From contig RSEE01000149.1 of assembly GCA_003971905.1 (NCBI GenBank), positions 1-64,000 of the forward strand: a stretch of 64,000 nt of DNA. The letters run 5' to 3'. The translations under genes were made by a program, and so were the position numbers. The notes under the pieces are model-generated. The model worked only from the letters and a program-made list of their open reading frames with translations. It made no database searches and had not been told where the DNA came from. Origin of the DNA: Moniliella sp. 'wahieum' (taxonomy: Eukaryota; Basidiomycota; Moniliellomycetes; Moniliellales; Moniliellaceae). Every line of letters starts with the position of its first letter. The stretch's first letter is position 1. This document shows positions 10,851-22,433 of the stretch, piece after piece.

Positions 10851-11250
10851 GCGGCAGCAGCACACTGAGGGCCTGCGGATCGCCGCAAGACACGGCACGT
10901 GTGCCCGTCGCGCAACCAGCGCATCCCGCAGCGCCCAGCCCCACCAGGCCCCTACCCGGGGCACGTTGTGTGTGATGGGTCTCAGCCCCCGGCCGCTGCA
11001 AAGACACGTGCGGGCCAGCCCCGGCCAGCCTAACGAGCTAACCGCATACGCGCATAACCGGGAGGCGGCAACTGATACCCGGGAACCAGTGTTCCGTTCA
11101 GAAGGCACCTGTCCCGCTGCTCTGCTGTCCCGCTGCTCTGCTGCCCCGCTGCTTTGCTACCCCAGATCGCCCCGGGCCAAACACAGCTATCGCCGCAACC
11201 GCCAAGGAGCCTCGACACGCCTCTCGACCTGCTCGACTGCTCCCCTGCCC

Positions 11251-11272
11251 GTCACATGTCACATGTCACATG
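11251..11272. repeat. Heptad array, TGTCACA type
   Basis: Three exact GTCACAT units at 7 bp. The symmetric unit is TGT-C-ACA and the junction palindrome ACATGT. Confidence 0.85.
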
Positions 11273-11424
11273 GCATCACCCTGTTTCCTCTCCACCCATC
11301 TGGCCCATCCAAACCCACAAGCTCACACTACCCCACCGCCACGCGTCCCCGGCGTTACCTGTGCCCGAGTGGGCACCAGCAACTGCCCCTAACAGCCACG
11401 TACTCCTAAGGGCCACACTATGAG

Positions 11425-11466
11425 AAGTCACTAGGTCACTAGTCACTGAATCACTGAATCACTAGC
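11425..11466. repeat. Mixed 7/8-bp array of TCACT-containing units
   Basis: GTCACTA, then 8-bp steps with GTCACTGA and ATCACTGA, ending in ATCACTAG. The same core as at 3442 but the register slips between 7 and 8. Confidence 0.7.
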
Positions 11467-11676
11467 TCCACTGGCAACTAAGCAGTATCCACCCTTCTTG
11501 GAGAGCCTAGCGTCGTCGTGCCGTGGCCCCCAACAGCAGGTCCCCCAGCACCGGACCAGCAACCCTCGGCAACCCCAACCGCAAAAGGCTTAGTGAATAA
11601 TGGTTGAGGTCCGAAAAGGTGCGATCATTAATTCATTAGTTGAGCCGTGAGGCCCGGCGCCGGAAGCTGGAGCGGC

Positions 11677-11701
11677 CTCTGAGGCCTGAGGGCCTGAGGC
11701 A
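11677..11701. repeat. Heptad array, CCTGAGG type
   Basis: GGCCTGA units at about 7-8 bp. Symmetric unit CCT-G-AGG, with related degenerate copies near 35800-35830. Confidence 0.65.
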
Positions 11702-12060
11702 CAGTCTCATCGTCAGACACAGGCACGCCAAACCCCCGATAGAGTCCCCACGGGGCTCCACCCATCGCCGCCATATCTCACACCCAGTGCCTGGCTGGAG
11801 CCTGGCAAAGCCAAGAACAGCGCGGCTCTCTCCAGCCGCAGCTGCTCGGTCTCCACATACGTACCTCAAACGTGTCTTGAAGCTTCAGGAGGATGCAGGA
11901 TGCATCATGCATCACATGCCACAGGTATACTGCCTCTCTGAGATGTGAGATGTGGTCGCTGGCGGATACACCGCGTACTGAAGGGCACTCCCTTCGAACT
12001 CCCCCTCCCCTCCCTGCCCCGCCAGCGGGGTAAGTTCGAGCCAAAGCGAGAGAAAACGGG

Positions 12061-12068
12061 ATATAAAT
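12061..12068 (+). promoter_or_regulatory. TATA box of the permease gene
   Basis: ATATAAAT lies 88 bases upstream of ATG 12149, followed by a C-rich leader, the same arrangement as the aldehyde dehydrogenase promoter. Confidence 0.6.
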
Positions 12069-12148
12069 ACGGCCCCATTTCTCTACTGCCCACTACTTCT
12101 CCACATCCCCCCCCCCACCCCCTCACTCCCCTTCCAGCCCCTTGCACT

Positions 12149-13744
12149 ATGGACGCCCAACTCGAGAAGAAGATTGATGGGACGATGGTCGACCCGATCC
12201 AGGACGTCGACCTGATGGCCGACCCAAAGACCATGGCGATGAACGGGGACAGCGTGGTGCCCAACTTGGCGTTGACCTCACTTCCCTCTATGAGCCCCGA
12301 AGAACGACAAGCACTTGAAAAGCAGCTCAAGCGCAAGATTGACCGGCGCCTGCTCGGTCCTCTGATTGTGCTCTACATTCTCAACTACCTTGACCGCAAC
12401 AATCTCTCCCAGGCTGCTGATTACGGTTTCAAGCGCGACCTCCACCTCGTCGGCAACCAATACTCCACCATCTTGGCCATCCTCTTGTTGGCTACATTCT
12501 CTTTCAGGTGCGTAACTCTATTCCACTGTTGCGGGGTTTCGGAAACTAACTCTGCCTTAATTCCAGATTCCCTCCAACCTGCTATGAACAAAGTGGGCCG
12601 TCCCAGGCTCTACTCCCTGTGGCTGTGGGCGTTTGGGGGTGTGGTTAGTGGGCTAACGGCAGTATGCAATTCATATGGCAGTGTTCTTGCTGTTCGTGTG
12701 TTTTTGGGCGTGACCGAGGCCGCTTTCTTCCCAGGAGCACTGCTGCTGCTTTCGTCATGGTACACCAAGAAGGAACTGGCCACGCGCACTGCGCTTCTCT
12801 ACTCGGGATCCATCATCTCCAATGCGTTCAGCAGCTTGCTCGCCACGGCCATCCTCACCATGGACGGCGTCCGGGGCATTGCTGGCTTCCGCTGGCTTTT
12901 CATCATCGAAGCTAGTGTCACGGTCCTTGTGGCGCTGGCTTGCCCTTTCATCTTGCCCGACTACCCGGAGAACACCAAGTTCCTCACTCCGGAAGAGCGA
13001 ATGATTGCAGTGCAGCGTCTTGCGGAGGATGCCGGAGAAGTGGACCGTGGCTCTGGGGAACGGCAAAGGAAGGACTGTGGCTGACGTTTAAGGACCCGTT
13101 GGTCTGGCTCATGGCGCTCGCTTTGACAGCCGCCACGCTGGCCATGTCGTTCAATGCGTTTATGCCGACAGTGGTGAGGGAGATGCTAGGGTACTCGCGG
13201 ACGTACACGTTGCTGATCACTGCTACGCCGTGGGTGTTTGCTTGGATCGTGGTCTTGTTCAATGCTCTGCACGCCGACAAGGGGGGAGCGGACGCTGCAC
13301 ATCACCATCCCTCTCTTCTTTTGCATTGTGGGGTTCATCATGGCCGCCGCGACGAAGCAAAAGGCAGTCAACTTTACGGGTACATTCCTCATGTGCCAAG
13401 GCTACGCCGGGTTTGTCGTCATCCTCTCCTGGATGGGCACTACCTTTGCCCGTCCTACTCACAAGCGTGTGGTGGCCACTGCCGGTATCAACGCGTTCAG
13501 TCAGCTGGGCAACGTGGCGAGCATGTACTACTGGGGCAATGGCAAGCCGATCTGGGAATCTTCGGTCATCTGCCTCGCCTGTGCTGCGGCGGCGATCGTA
13601 TTGGTGATTGTGATCCGCTTCCTGCTCGTGCAAAAGAACAAGGAGCTCGACCGCAAGTTCGGTACGATCGAGGAGATTGACAGTCGCGCCGATGGCATGA
13701 CGGCGGTCGAATTGGCTCACCTCAAGTTCCGCTACTTGGTCTGA
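12149..13744 (+). CDS. MFS anion:cation symporter, allantoate/DAL5-type permease
   Basis: Major-facilitator transporter of the plasma membrane with about 12 helices. The family pattern is clear: RRLLGPLIVLYILNYLDRNN in helix 1, FVGYILFQIPSN, NKVGRPRLY, VRVFLGVTEAAFFPGALLLL, WYTKKELATRTALLYSGSII and FRWLFIIEA. Family members carry allantoate, nicotinate, pantothenate and similar organic anions; the substrate here is not decided. An intron at 12508-12566 (59 bp, GTGCGT..CAG) joins ...LFQ to IPSN. Indels: a T lost near 12488, a base lost near 12584, a base lost in the G4 at 13055-13058, and one extra G in the G6 at 13281-13286. Across these the sequence reads through to SYLV-like ending ...LKFRYLV with TGA at 13742. 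Start at 12149 is the first ATG after the TATA box and precedes a normal cytosolic N-tail. Confidence 0.88.
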
Positions 13745-15170
13745 TCTATGATCCTCGGCCACTCCTCGTTCCACCCGCCTGGATCGGCATCGAGATGGTA
13801 GATATACCCTTGCACCTTGCCTTCCCTCTGGCCTTCCCTCTGTCTCTCCATATTTTGCTCCCCCTTCCCTTCTCTTCCCTTGTACTTTCATTCGCACCCC
13901 CCACCACCTCGCTCTAGCTGCTACTCGATGCAGTAATGTGACTACACGACAACTGGACAACCGAATCCTCTGCTCCTCTGGGTATAGTAGTAGTATACAC
14001 AGTCACGTTGGAGAGAACGATAGTGGTGTTCAAAGAGCAAACATCGCCAACGATTGCCTCAGGCCGCTGCTTCTCTATACCGCTTTAACCACCCTGCGTT
14101 AAGGTCGATTGTCGAGACGAATGCGGAGGATCAGTGAGTGTGCACGCGGCCCGAGTGGCCTGGGCCGGCGCCCTATGCGTAAGCGTATACGGGACATCCA
14201 AAGGATTGAACCGATGCACTCTCACCGAGGTGAAGGCGCTCCTGGACCTAATTCAAGCCCACGCCCGCGCCCACGTCCACGTCCACGTCCACTCCGACGC
14301 GCCTGGAGAGAAACGCCGACCTTCCCCCTGGTTTGGGACTGTTCTGTGCCTCGGACCGATGGATGGATCGGGTTTCACCTGGGTGCATTGGACAAACACA
14401 GGGGCTATCGCGACACAGTGGCGGGGCGAAGATTCCGCCGGTGCACGTAGGTTGAACGTTGGTGGCAGCCAATCACTGAGTTCTGAGTCTGTTGCCATTC
14501 TGTTGCTACGGGCACGATCTGGGGGCGCCTCCGCTCGCTGGTTCACATGTCACAGCTGCATCACATGTGATGTCACATGTCACAAGATCACGGCATCCCC
14601 ATCGAGGCATCTGCGTCGTTGCCGTCCACAAGGGCGATTAATCGGCAGTGCATCCAAAAGGCGGGTGTTTGCGGTGCGGCGGTCTGAGGGTACAGTGGGA
14701 GGGAGGGTTTGATGGTGGTCGTTGCTGAGTGAGCGATGAGCTCACTAGCAGAGCAGAGGGAGCGATGAGTGGTTGCTGAGCCACTTACAACGAGTACTGC
14801 AGCCTGAAGGGGGGACGCGGAAGATTGGCCAAAGTGGGCGGTTAATAAGAAAAGCCGAGTTGTCGGCCGGCCGGCAGGGGGCGAGTGGGCGGCCATCTAA
14901 CGTCATTTGCCTGAGCCGGGCGCAATTCGATTTGGGTAGGGTTGCCGGGGGAGGCGGATTTGAAACGGGCGCGGGTGGCCTGCCGCGGACATGCAGTGCT
15001 CAGACGGAGTACCCCAGTCCCGGCCCCAGGTGGGCTGGGTCAGTCAGTACTCCGTTCCTCAGGACGGTGTGCGGGGTGGGTATCCACTCCGTCGGGATAT
15101 TGCTCCGTCGATGGCGCTAGCTGGGCTTGCCGCTCTTTCCCACCATCTCCATCTCCTTTGGTCATCCACC
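13745..15170. other. Gene-free interval
   Basis: Contains the terminator side of the permease gene, a short CACGTC repeat near 14268-14292, and a TGTCACA-type palindromic cluster at 14542-14585. Open frames of up to about 190 codons appear but are compositionally noise. Confidence 0.45.
14542..14585. repeat. Imperfect TGTCACA/ACATGT palindrome cluster
   Basis: TTCACATGTCACA and CATCACATGTGATGTCACATGTCACA contain nested ACATGT palindromes. One segment, ATCACATGTGAT, is a perfect 12-bp palindrome. Confidence 0.7.
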
Positions 15171-16741
15171 ATGAGCATTTCCTGTGACACCCTTCTCACC
15201 CCCCTGCTCCGTCCCTCGGCACCTGCCTCCGCCCCTGCGATCATCATCCCTGGTGCGCAGCGCTTGGAGTACAGCTATGCGCGTCTGGCGCAGCAAGTGG
15301 GCCGTGTGCAAGCCCAGCTGGCCTCGTTCAAGTTGCCGCCCGGCAAGGCGGTCTCTGCGTCGCTGATCAACGGCATTGAGTTCACCGCCACCTTCCTCGC
15401 CACTGGTGCTCAGCAGCTCATTTCGGCTCCCTCAACCCCTACAAGCAGAGCGAGGTGGAGTTTTACCTCAATGACACGCAGGCCGGCTTGATGGTGCTGC
15501 ACCATGGGGCGGTGCAAGCCCAGGCGCCCGCCGCGCTCGCCGCTCAAAAACTCAACATCCCTGTGGTGGAAATTGTGGTGGAGCCTAGCTCGGGCGAGGT
15601 CAAGCTGATCCACCCTGGTGGGGCACCTGTACCCCTGGCCGAGGCGGGAGTGCTGCAGGCCAGCCGCAAGACGTGGCGCTTGTCCTGCACACGTCGGGCA
15701 CGACGGGCCGGCCCAAAGCAGTGCCTCTCACGCACGCCAACATTGCCCGTACCATGGTCAACATTGTCAACACCTACCACCTCACGCCCAAGGACCGAAC
15801 GTTGCTGGTCATGCCTCTGTTCCATGTGCACGGATTGGTGTGTGGGTTGCTGGCGACGCTGCTGTCTGGTGGATCGGCGGTGATCCCACCCAAGTTTTCT
15901 GCATCGAACTTTTGGAAGACGTTTGAGGCAGAGGGGTGCACGTGGTACACGGCCGTGCCTACGATCCACCAAATGTTGTTGGCCGACAAGACGCCCAAGC
16001 CGTCGGCGTCGCCTGTGCCGGGACTTCGGTTCATCCGTTCCTGCTCCTCGAGCTTGTCGCCGCCGACGTTTGAAGCGATCGAGACGGCGTTTGGCGCGCC
16101 GGTGCTGGAGGCGTATGCGATGACGGAAGCGGCGCACCAGATGACCTCCAACCCCTTGCCGCCGAAAAGCGCTTCCCCGGCTCGGTGGGGGTGGGCCAAG
16201 GCGTGGAGGTGCGCATCCTCGATGACAAGGGCGATGAGGTGCCGCACGACACGGTGGGTGAGGTGTGCATTCGCGGGCCGAATGTGACCAAGGGATACCT
16301 GAACAACGACAAGGCCAACGCCGAGAGCTTTGTGCACCAGGGCCGCAACAAGGGCTTCTTCCGCACCGGCGACCAAGGGCGGCAAGACAAGGATGGCTAT
16401 GTGCGCCTGGTGGGGCGGATCAAGGAGCTGATCAACCGCGGCGGGGAGAAGATCAGCCCGCTGGAGATTGACGCCGCGTTGCTGGGTGTGCCCGGGGTGG
16501 GGGAGGCCGTGTCGTTCGGGGCGCCGGACAAGATGTATGGGGAGAAGGTGAACGCGGCGGTGGTGCTCAAGGCGGGGGCGCAGCTGTCGCAGTCGGCGAT
16601 CCAGGAGGCGTTGAAGGACAAGCTGGCGCCATACAAGATCCCCGAGACGATCTTCATCTCGGACCAGATCCCCAAGACGGCGACGGGCAAGGTGCAGCGC
16701 ATCAAGGTGGCGGCCGCGTTCCTGCGCCGAGCAAGCTGTAA
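15171..16741 (+). CDS. Peroxisomal acyl-CoA synthetase, oxalyl-CoA synthetase (Pcs60)-like
   Basis: ANL-superfamily AMP-forming ligase, closest in pattern to fungal/plant Pcs60/AAE3, which activates oxalate to oxalyl-CoA. Seen: start MSISCDTLLTPLLRPS, APLNPYKQSEVEFYLND, P-loop LHTSGTTGRPKAVPLTH, AYAMTEAAHQMTSNPLPPKK, VGEVCIRGPNVTKGYLNN, hinge GYVRLVGRIKELINRGGEKI and PKTATGKVQRIKV with the C-terminal lysine. Single bases are lost near 15430 (C run), 15667, 16166 (A4 run) and 16723. Past the last shift the frame ends AAFLAPSKL then TAA at 16739-16741, so the intact protein carries a type-1 peroxisomal targeting signal. Read without the shift the tail is meaningless. Length is about 520 residues, normal. 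With the nearby dehydrogenase it suggests organic-acid or aldehyde use. Confidence 0.88.
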
Positions 16742-17890
16742 GGCGACCACGCTGGGGTGGGGTGGGGTGGGGCGTTAAGCGGGGAGCGTGCACCGTTGCT
16801 GTACGAAGCGGGTAGGATGCGTACTCGGTATCATTTTTCTCTCTGCTGTATTTCTGCTCGTACTCTGCTCGATCATTGCTATACTCTCTCTTTCCCTTAT
16901 CTCGATATCAATATCAATATCAATATCAATATCAATATCAATCTCACTATCAATGTCAACATCAGAGCATTGAACATGCGTGGCGAGAAAAAGAGATGGA
17001 TGGGGCTGTTCGCTGGCAAACGGGACTGGAGTTAGTACCTAGTGGAAAGGAGAGGTGGCCAGAGCGACGCGTGCGGCAAGGCCCCAGCAGCCACAGCCAC
17101 TGGCGAGGCACAGAGTGGGTCGTGCATGCTATGTACCATCGAATCCTGTGCCTGTGCACGCGTGGTGTAGACGGTGATATATGATATATGATAGGCGTGG
17201 GAGGGTGGGGTGAGGGAGGCACTAGGGCAGCCTGGGCCCGCAGCAGAGCAGCGTGCGAGGCAGTTCGGAGTTGGGAGGCAGCAAGCCATGCAGCAGGGAG
17301 TGCTTCGATACATCAGCAGCTCGCGGCTCTTGCGGCGCCCCAGCCCATAGCAAGCGCCTGTGTGCGCAGGTGGCGCCGGCAGAGGCGAGCTGTGCGGCAG
17401 CCGAGCCAGCGCGGCAGGCAGGCAGCGTGCAAGGGCAGTGGCTGCGAGCAGGGCGGTGTCTGAGCACCCAGGCTCAGCACCCGAGAGACCAGCCGACAGA
17501 GCACACAGGAAGCCGAGCAGCGCCTATCCAGTATCCATCCCTCGCCCAACCCATCCCACACGCCCTGTCGTCGGCCACCCGAAAATGCAAAATGCGCCCC
17601 ACCGCTCGGCGCTGCAGCCGGGGGCGCACGTACGAAAAAACGTAGCGCTGGTAGGCAACACAAGAGGGCGTACGCACTATGTACCTCGGCTCGATATGTA
17701 TTTTTTTTCTTTGCTTCGCTCCGTCCGCTCTACGCCCCCTCGATGGGCACGAGCCACCCCCCCCCCCCTCCACCCTCGGCTGCGCCTGCTGAAGGACACC
17801 ACCACCATCTGCCCCTCCTCCGGCCCATTCTTTGCCCATGCAGGCCCACGACTTTTATCTGCCCTACCACCCCGCCAAACGACCACAGCG
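16742..17890. other. Intergenic region upstream of the OPT transporter
   Basis: Contains the ATCAAT microsatellite (16904-16942) and a GC-rich repetitive stretch at 17240-17480 rich in GCAG. CT-rich tracts at 17700-17890 probably belong to the transporter promoter. No gene is seen. Confidence 0.5.
16904..16942 (+). repeat. (ATCAAT)n microsatellite
   Basis: About six 6-bp ATCAAT units just after the ligase gene, with degenerate continuation to about 16965. Confidence 0.9.
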
Positions 17891-20800
17891 ATGACAGCAG
17901 ACGGCAGCAGCAGCCACCAAACAACACCAACCCATACCCTCTCTGCCCACGCCCACGCCCACGGCCACCGTCTGAGCAGTGCCGGCGCCGCCTACGTCTC
18001 CCCGCCACTCCCCGACAGCTTCGCTCCCCTCTCATCCGCCGCTCCGGTGCCCCTCCCGCCGTGGACCCCGACGAAACCCCCCATACCGACCACGACGACG
18101 GCTGGTTCGACCTCCGCCCGACGCCCCTCTCTGCCATCACGCCGATGCAGCTGTGCTTGCCAAGCCCTCCCCTCCCGCTGGGATCGGGGCAGCTGCTACG
18201 GTCACCTCTCGGGTTGACGCCGATCAGCATCCGCTCTCTGAGCCCATACCGGATGCCCCTGTACTAGGCTCTCATGCCTCTGTCGTTCCTTCTTCCGTAG
18301 GCACCAGCACACTGTTGATTCGCTTCTCAGTGGCAAGAATACCTTGTCCTCGTCCCAGCTGAGCGCGCTGGTGCAGGTGCCTGAATTGGCCGCGTTGGAA
18401 TCCCCGTCGAGTTCAGACGAGGCGCATGGCCGCTTCCTCAACGCACTGCCCAGCACGCCGTATGTACAACTCTCTTGGTTTCGAGGAGCGAGCACTGGGC
18501 AATAAGAGACACTGGTCCAATGCTTCCACCCTTCCTTTCTCTCTGCCTATACTGCCACGGCGACAGCCAAAGGGGATGATGCCATCTCCCTCGTGGGACC
18601 CGTGGGCGAGGAAGACGCCTCTTCGCGACTGCAACAGCAAGAAGAACCCGAGGAGGAAACGAATCACTTGGGGAGAAAAGGGAGGGTCAATCCCTACGTC
18701 CGCGCCAGGTGCCATCGGAGGATGATCCGATATGCCCATCCATACCCTCCGCGTGTGGCTCTTGGGCCCATATTTGCCATGGGCTTTTCAGCACTCTACG
18801 TGGCATTTACTCGTGGGACTGGACGTCAATGTGATCCAATCTGCCGTGCTGGTGCAGATCTTTTGCTGGCCGCTAGGCTTCTTATGTCCAAAGTACCGAC
18901 CCTGCTTCTTGGCCGCTCGCCTGGTTCATCAACCCGGGACCATTCAATGTCAAGGAGCACACGTTTATTTGCATCATGGCCACCTTTGGCACAGGCCCCG
19001 AGTGGCCACTGGACGTGCTCATGGTGCACAAAGTTACGTCGCATACTGTACCCACCCAAACCGGGTACAAGATCCTACTCATGTTATCCAGTTCCTGATG
19101 GGCCTATCTTACGCCGGCCTTTTTACCGCACCCTTGTCATGCTGGCCGCATGCTCTGGCCTACTGGTGCTCTCTACCTATCGGCCTTACTTACCACGCTG
19201 CACGGCGTGCGCGCAAGCAAACTGGTCCCGTCAAAAGTGTTCTATGGTACCTGATCGCTGCCTTGCCTGGTCCTGGATCCCGGGGTTTGTTTTCCAGGCC
19301 TTGCAAACCGCCTCGTACGTCTCGAGCCAAAAGCCATATATTTTGTTGGATATGGGAACTGACAAGCAGGTATTGGCGGGATGGTTTTTGGTTCTCGGGG
19401 GGCTAGATGGATTACTTGGTGTGCACCCAATTCCTACGCCGTCAATCTCATTTTGGGGGTCAAGGCGGTATGGGCTTTGGCCTTCGTTCTCACTGGATTG
19501 GGTTACCATTTCTCAGGCCTTACCTTCGCCCCTCATTACCCCTTTTCGCCCAGCTCAACATTTTGGCAGGCTACCTTCTGTGTGGTGTGTACTTCTGCTC
19601 TCATTGCGTTCTCCAGCAAAGGTGCAACGATATATGCCATGGCTCAACAATTACCCCTCGACCGCTTTTGCGCAGCGGTACCAATCAGTCACCTGCTTGG
19701 CCGCCTCTCCTTCCCATCCGGGCCTGCATGGGATGAGAAAGCGTACGAGACCTACTCCAAGCCCTACTGGTCCGCGACGAATTTGATCAGCAAGGGGTGC
19801 GACCTCGCTCTTGTTCCGGCGCTTTTGATTCACTTTCTTCTCTTTGGTCTGTTGCCGACGATGCGCGACTACCAGCGCCCCGTGCACGAAGAGGAAGATG
19901 TGCACGCTCAACTCATCCAACGGTACCAGCCCATTCCTGCGTGGTGGTGGCTGACTCTCTTCCTTGTCTCGTTGCTATGGCCATCGGGGCCTGTCGGGGC
20001 TACGAGACCGACTTGCCATTTGGGCCTTAATGTTGTCCACTTTTCTCGGCTTATCTTTGTGCTTCCGGTTGGCATCATCACTGCGCTCACTGCCATCTCG
20101 CCCGTTCCGGAATCTTTTCAATTGGTGGCTGGGTACGTGGTGCCTGGGAAAGCGAGGCTTGGATGCTGTTCCGGCTGACCTATGGTAAGCGTGGGCCAAG
20201 CGATCCGATGCTGTCGCAGCTCAAGTTGGGGTTGTACTTTAAGTTACCGGCCTCGGACGACGTTCTTGCTATTGTCGCCACCCAATCGTATCGTGTGGCA
20301 TCAGATCGTCTTGGCTGACACGATTGCGACGGCCCGAGTGGGGCCAATGAACTGCTGTACGATGCGGTGGTAGTGGGCAGGTTGGGGTCGCAACGTACCT
20401 TTGGCTCGGCGGCGGACGGTACCGCTTGCTGAACCTCTTCTTTCTCGTGGGTGCACTGGCGCCGGTACCGTTCTGGTGTGTTATCGGTACAACCCGTTGC
20501 CGCCGCTGGAACGGGTTGGGTTTCGCTGGAGCCATGTGAGTTGGCCGATCATCTTGACTGCCACACACGACGTATGGGTGGTACCCTCTTTCGTTGACGT
20601 GCTGGGCTGGGGCAGCTGTGCACCTCACCCTCTCGCCGATCCGGATGAAGAACTACTATGTCGCACTGAACTATGTCTTGTCGTCGGCCTTGACGTCGGG
20701 CTCGGCGGCAACGTACTTTTTGATTTACATGATGCCGATTTTCCAGGGCAAATATGGCACCAGCTTTGCCGGTCCCTCTTGGTGGGGCAACACAATCCAA

Positions 20801-20944
20801 TGGTCCACACTCGAAACTCAGAACACGGTCAACCCAGATGACGTACCCTACCTGTTTTGGAAAAACGCCACGGCGCTTGTGCCGCCCAGCCAGGCCGGCG
20901 CATTTGCCCCGGCACCCAATGGTCAATGGCTCGATCCCCCCTAA
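17891..20944 (+). CDS. OPT-family oligopeptide transporter (many frame breaks)
   Basis: Proton-coupled oligopeptide transporter with many membrane helices. Family landmarks in order: an acidic N-tail (MTADGSSSH..., QQQEEPEEETNH), the hallmark EDDP followed by MPIHTLRVWLLG, PGPFN-type and KEHT-like segments near 18930, HGVRASKLVPSKVFYG near 19200, WSWIPGFVFQALQTASY, VTISGLTSPLITPFFAQLN, EKAYETYSKPYWSATN, IFVLPVGIITALTAI, GYVVPGK, and the C-terminal MKNYYVALNYVLSSALTSGS and SWWGNTIQW. It ends at TAA 20942. At least eight single-base shifts are needed to join these, and one short intron probably lies near 18475-18550. Start at 17891 is the first plausible ATG but uncertain. The family imports tetra/pentapeptides or glutathione. 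Confidence 0.8.
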
Positions 20945-22433
20945 TGCACACTGCATACAGCACATTGTGGGCCCCCTGGTCCAACGGCCAGCATCTCCTC
21001 GGCCGCGCTTCCCTCTCTGCACTGCCGTTGCCGAATTCCAACCGGGTCCTTTTGGTCATGGTTCATCGATCATCGGCCATGGCCGACGTTTGGTGTGCTG
21101 TTACGGTGTGCATGTTCGGTACTACTAAGTAGTCTCTGTCGCACGGCCCCTTCGCTCCATTCGATACTTGCATCGACGGGTCGGCAGCCATATGATTTCT
21201 GTACTCTGTACCCTGTACCTCTCCCTCGACCTTTATGCTGCCGCATTACGCGTTACGTGGCACGGAAAACCCGCTCCCGTTCTCTGGTCACCATGTCACA
21301 TGGCACTAGCCACTTACGACCGTTGCCTTTCTGCGCATTGTATTTCTATGCCAATGGTTTATTCCCAGTCCCATGCCCTCTTTCTCTTTCGTGCCTGATA
21401 GAGGCGCTGAACGCGCCGCTGTGCCTGCTCCAGACCGAGCCGGGAGCGCCGAGGGCGGGCATAAGGGTATCTGTACGTCGTGATAGTCCTACTGCCCAGA
21501 GCCCATGCGCTAGCACGCTATGGATGCTATAGAAAAGTATTATAGGGAGGACGGCCGGGGAGAGATCAACCTACCAACCATCCCACCAACCAACCAACCA
21601 ACCAAGTATAACCAATGACTAACTAACCAACCACAAGGCACAACGGATATCCTTCAAGCAACCAAAGCAACCAACCCCAACTCGCGGGAGAGACTTCAAG
21701 CTAAGCTTCAAGTCTCACGTCTCAGTGCATGCAAGCATCGACATCATCGAAAAAGGTATTTTCCCACGGGCAAGCCAAAGTCAAACGAATGAAAATCCCC
21801 ATCGGCTGCGATCGCAAGTCTGCAAGTCCAAAACGTCACAGGCGAGCGAGTGAGCGGGGCAGGCGTGTAGGGGGGTAGGCGTAGGGTAGCCTAGGCGTAG
21901 AGGGAGGGAGGAGTAGGGGTAGGTATTTCCAGATAGTGCAACTTATCTCGGGGGGCACCGAGACGGCAAGAAAAAACGAGAGAACAAGCCAAAAAAGGAA
22001 AAGAAAAGAACAGAAAGGAAAGTGAATGGTGGATCTTCAACGGGCAGAGGAGGTGGGAAAGCCCAACCTGACCTGCGACGCGTGGCAGCCCGCGGACCAG
22101 GGAGAAGGACATATGGCCGGGAGAGAGAGAAAAGGGGGGGGGAGCACCAAGGGCACAAGGGTCGGATCAACTCCAAGGAAGAAAAGGAGTTGAGAGTTAA
22201 GCAAAGAAGAGATCAGAAGCAGGGAGCGCAACGCCAAGGCAAAAGCCAAAAGCCAAAGGGAAGAGTGAAGATCCGACTTAGGTTGCTCGTACGCCTCACG
22301 GACTCACCCCGAAAAGGCAGGAAGAAAGCGCGGGTGAGGGAAGTATTGGGGCCTGAACTGGCAAGTAACATGTACCTACGCGGGGACTTCAGGCCGAGGT
22401 CGAGACGGCAGACACCCGTACGCTTCAATTGCT
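20945..22433. other. Intergenic region between convergent genes
   Basis: Holds a (CCAA)n tract at 21571-21605, a palindromic AAGCTTCAAG run near 21690-21712, and purine-rich sequence 21900-22330. The 209-codon open frame there has no family features. The transporter and the large minus-strand gene converge here, so both 3' ends lie in this interval. Confidence 0.5.
21571..21605 (+). repeat. (CCAA)n microsatellite
   Basis: Repeated ACCAACCA units, interrupted once. Confidence 0.85.

Larger units (their letters stand above)
8085..12060. other. 4-kb gene-poor interval with heptad arrays
   Basis: Holds several 7-bp palindromic arrays (10027, 10220, 10822, 11251, 11425, 11677, 11890), a G12 run at 9792-9803 and an AT-richer island at about 9240-9840 unlike its GC-rich surroundings. 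One continuous minus-strand frame (8603-9157, 184 codons) and one plus-strand frame (9393-9839) are open, but neither resembles a known family. Confidence 0.45.

Noticed and set aside
14130-14215. Possible tRNA on the minus strand (GGTTCAATCC)
   Set aside because: The flanking bases do not form a T stem and no A box is at the right distance.
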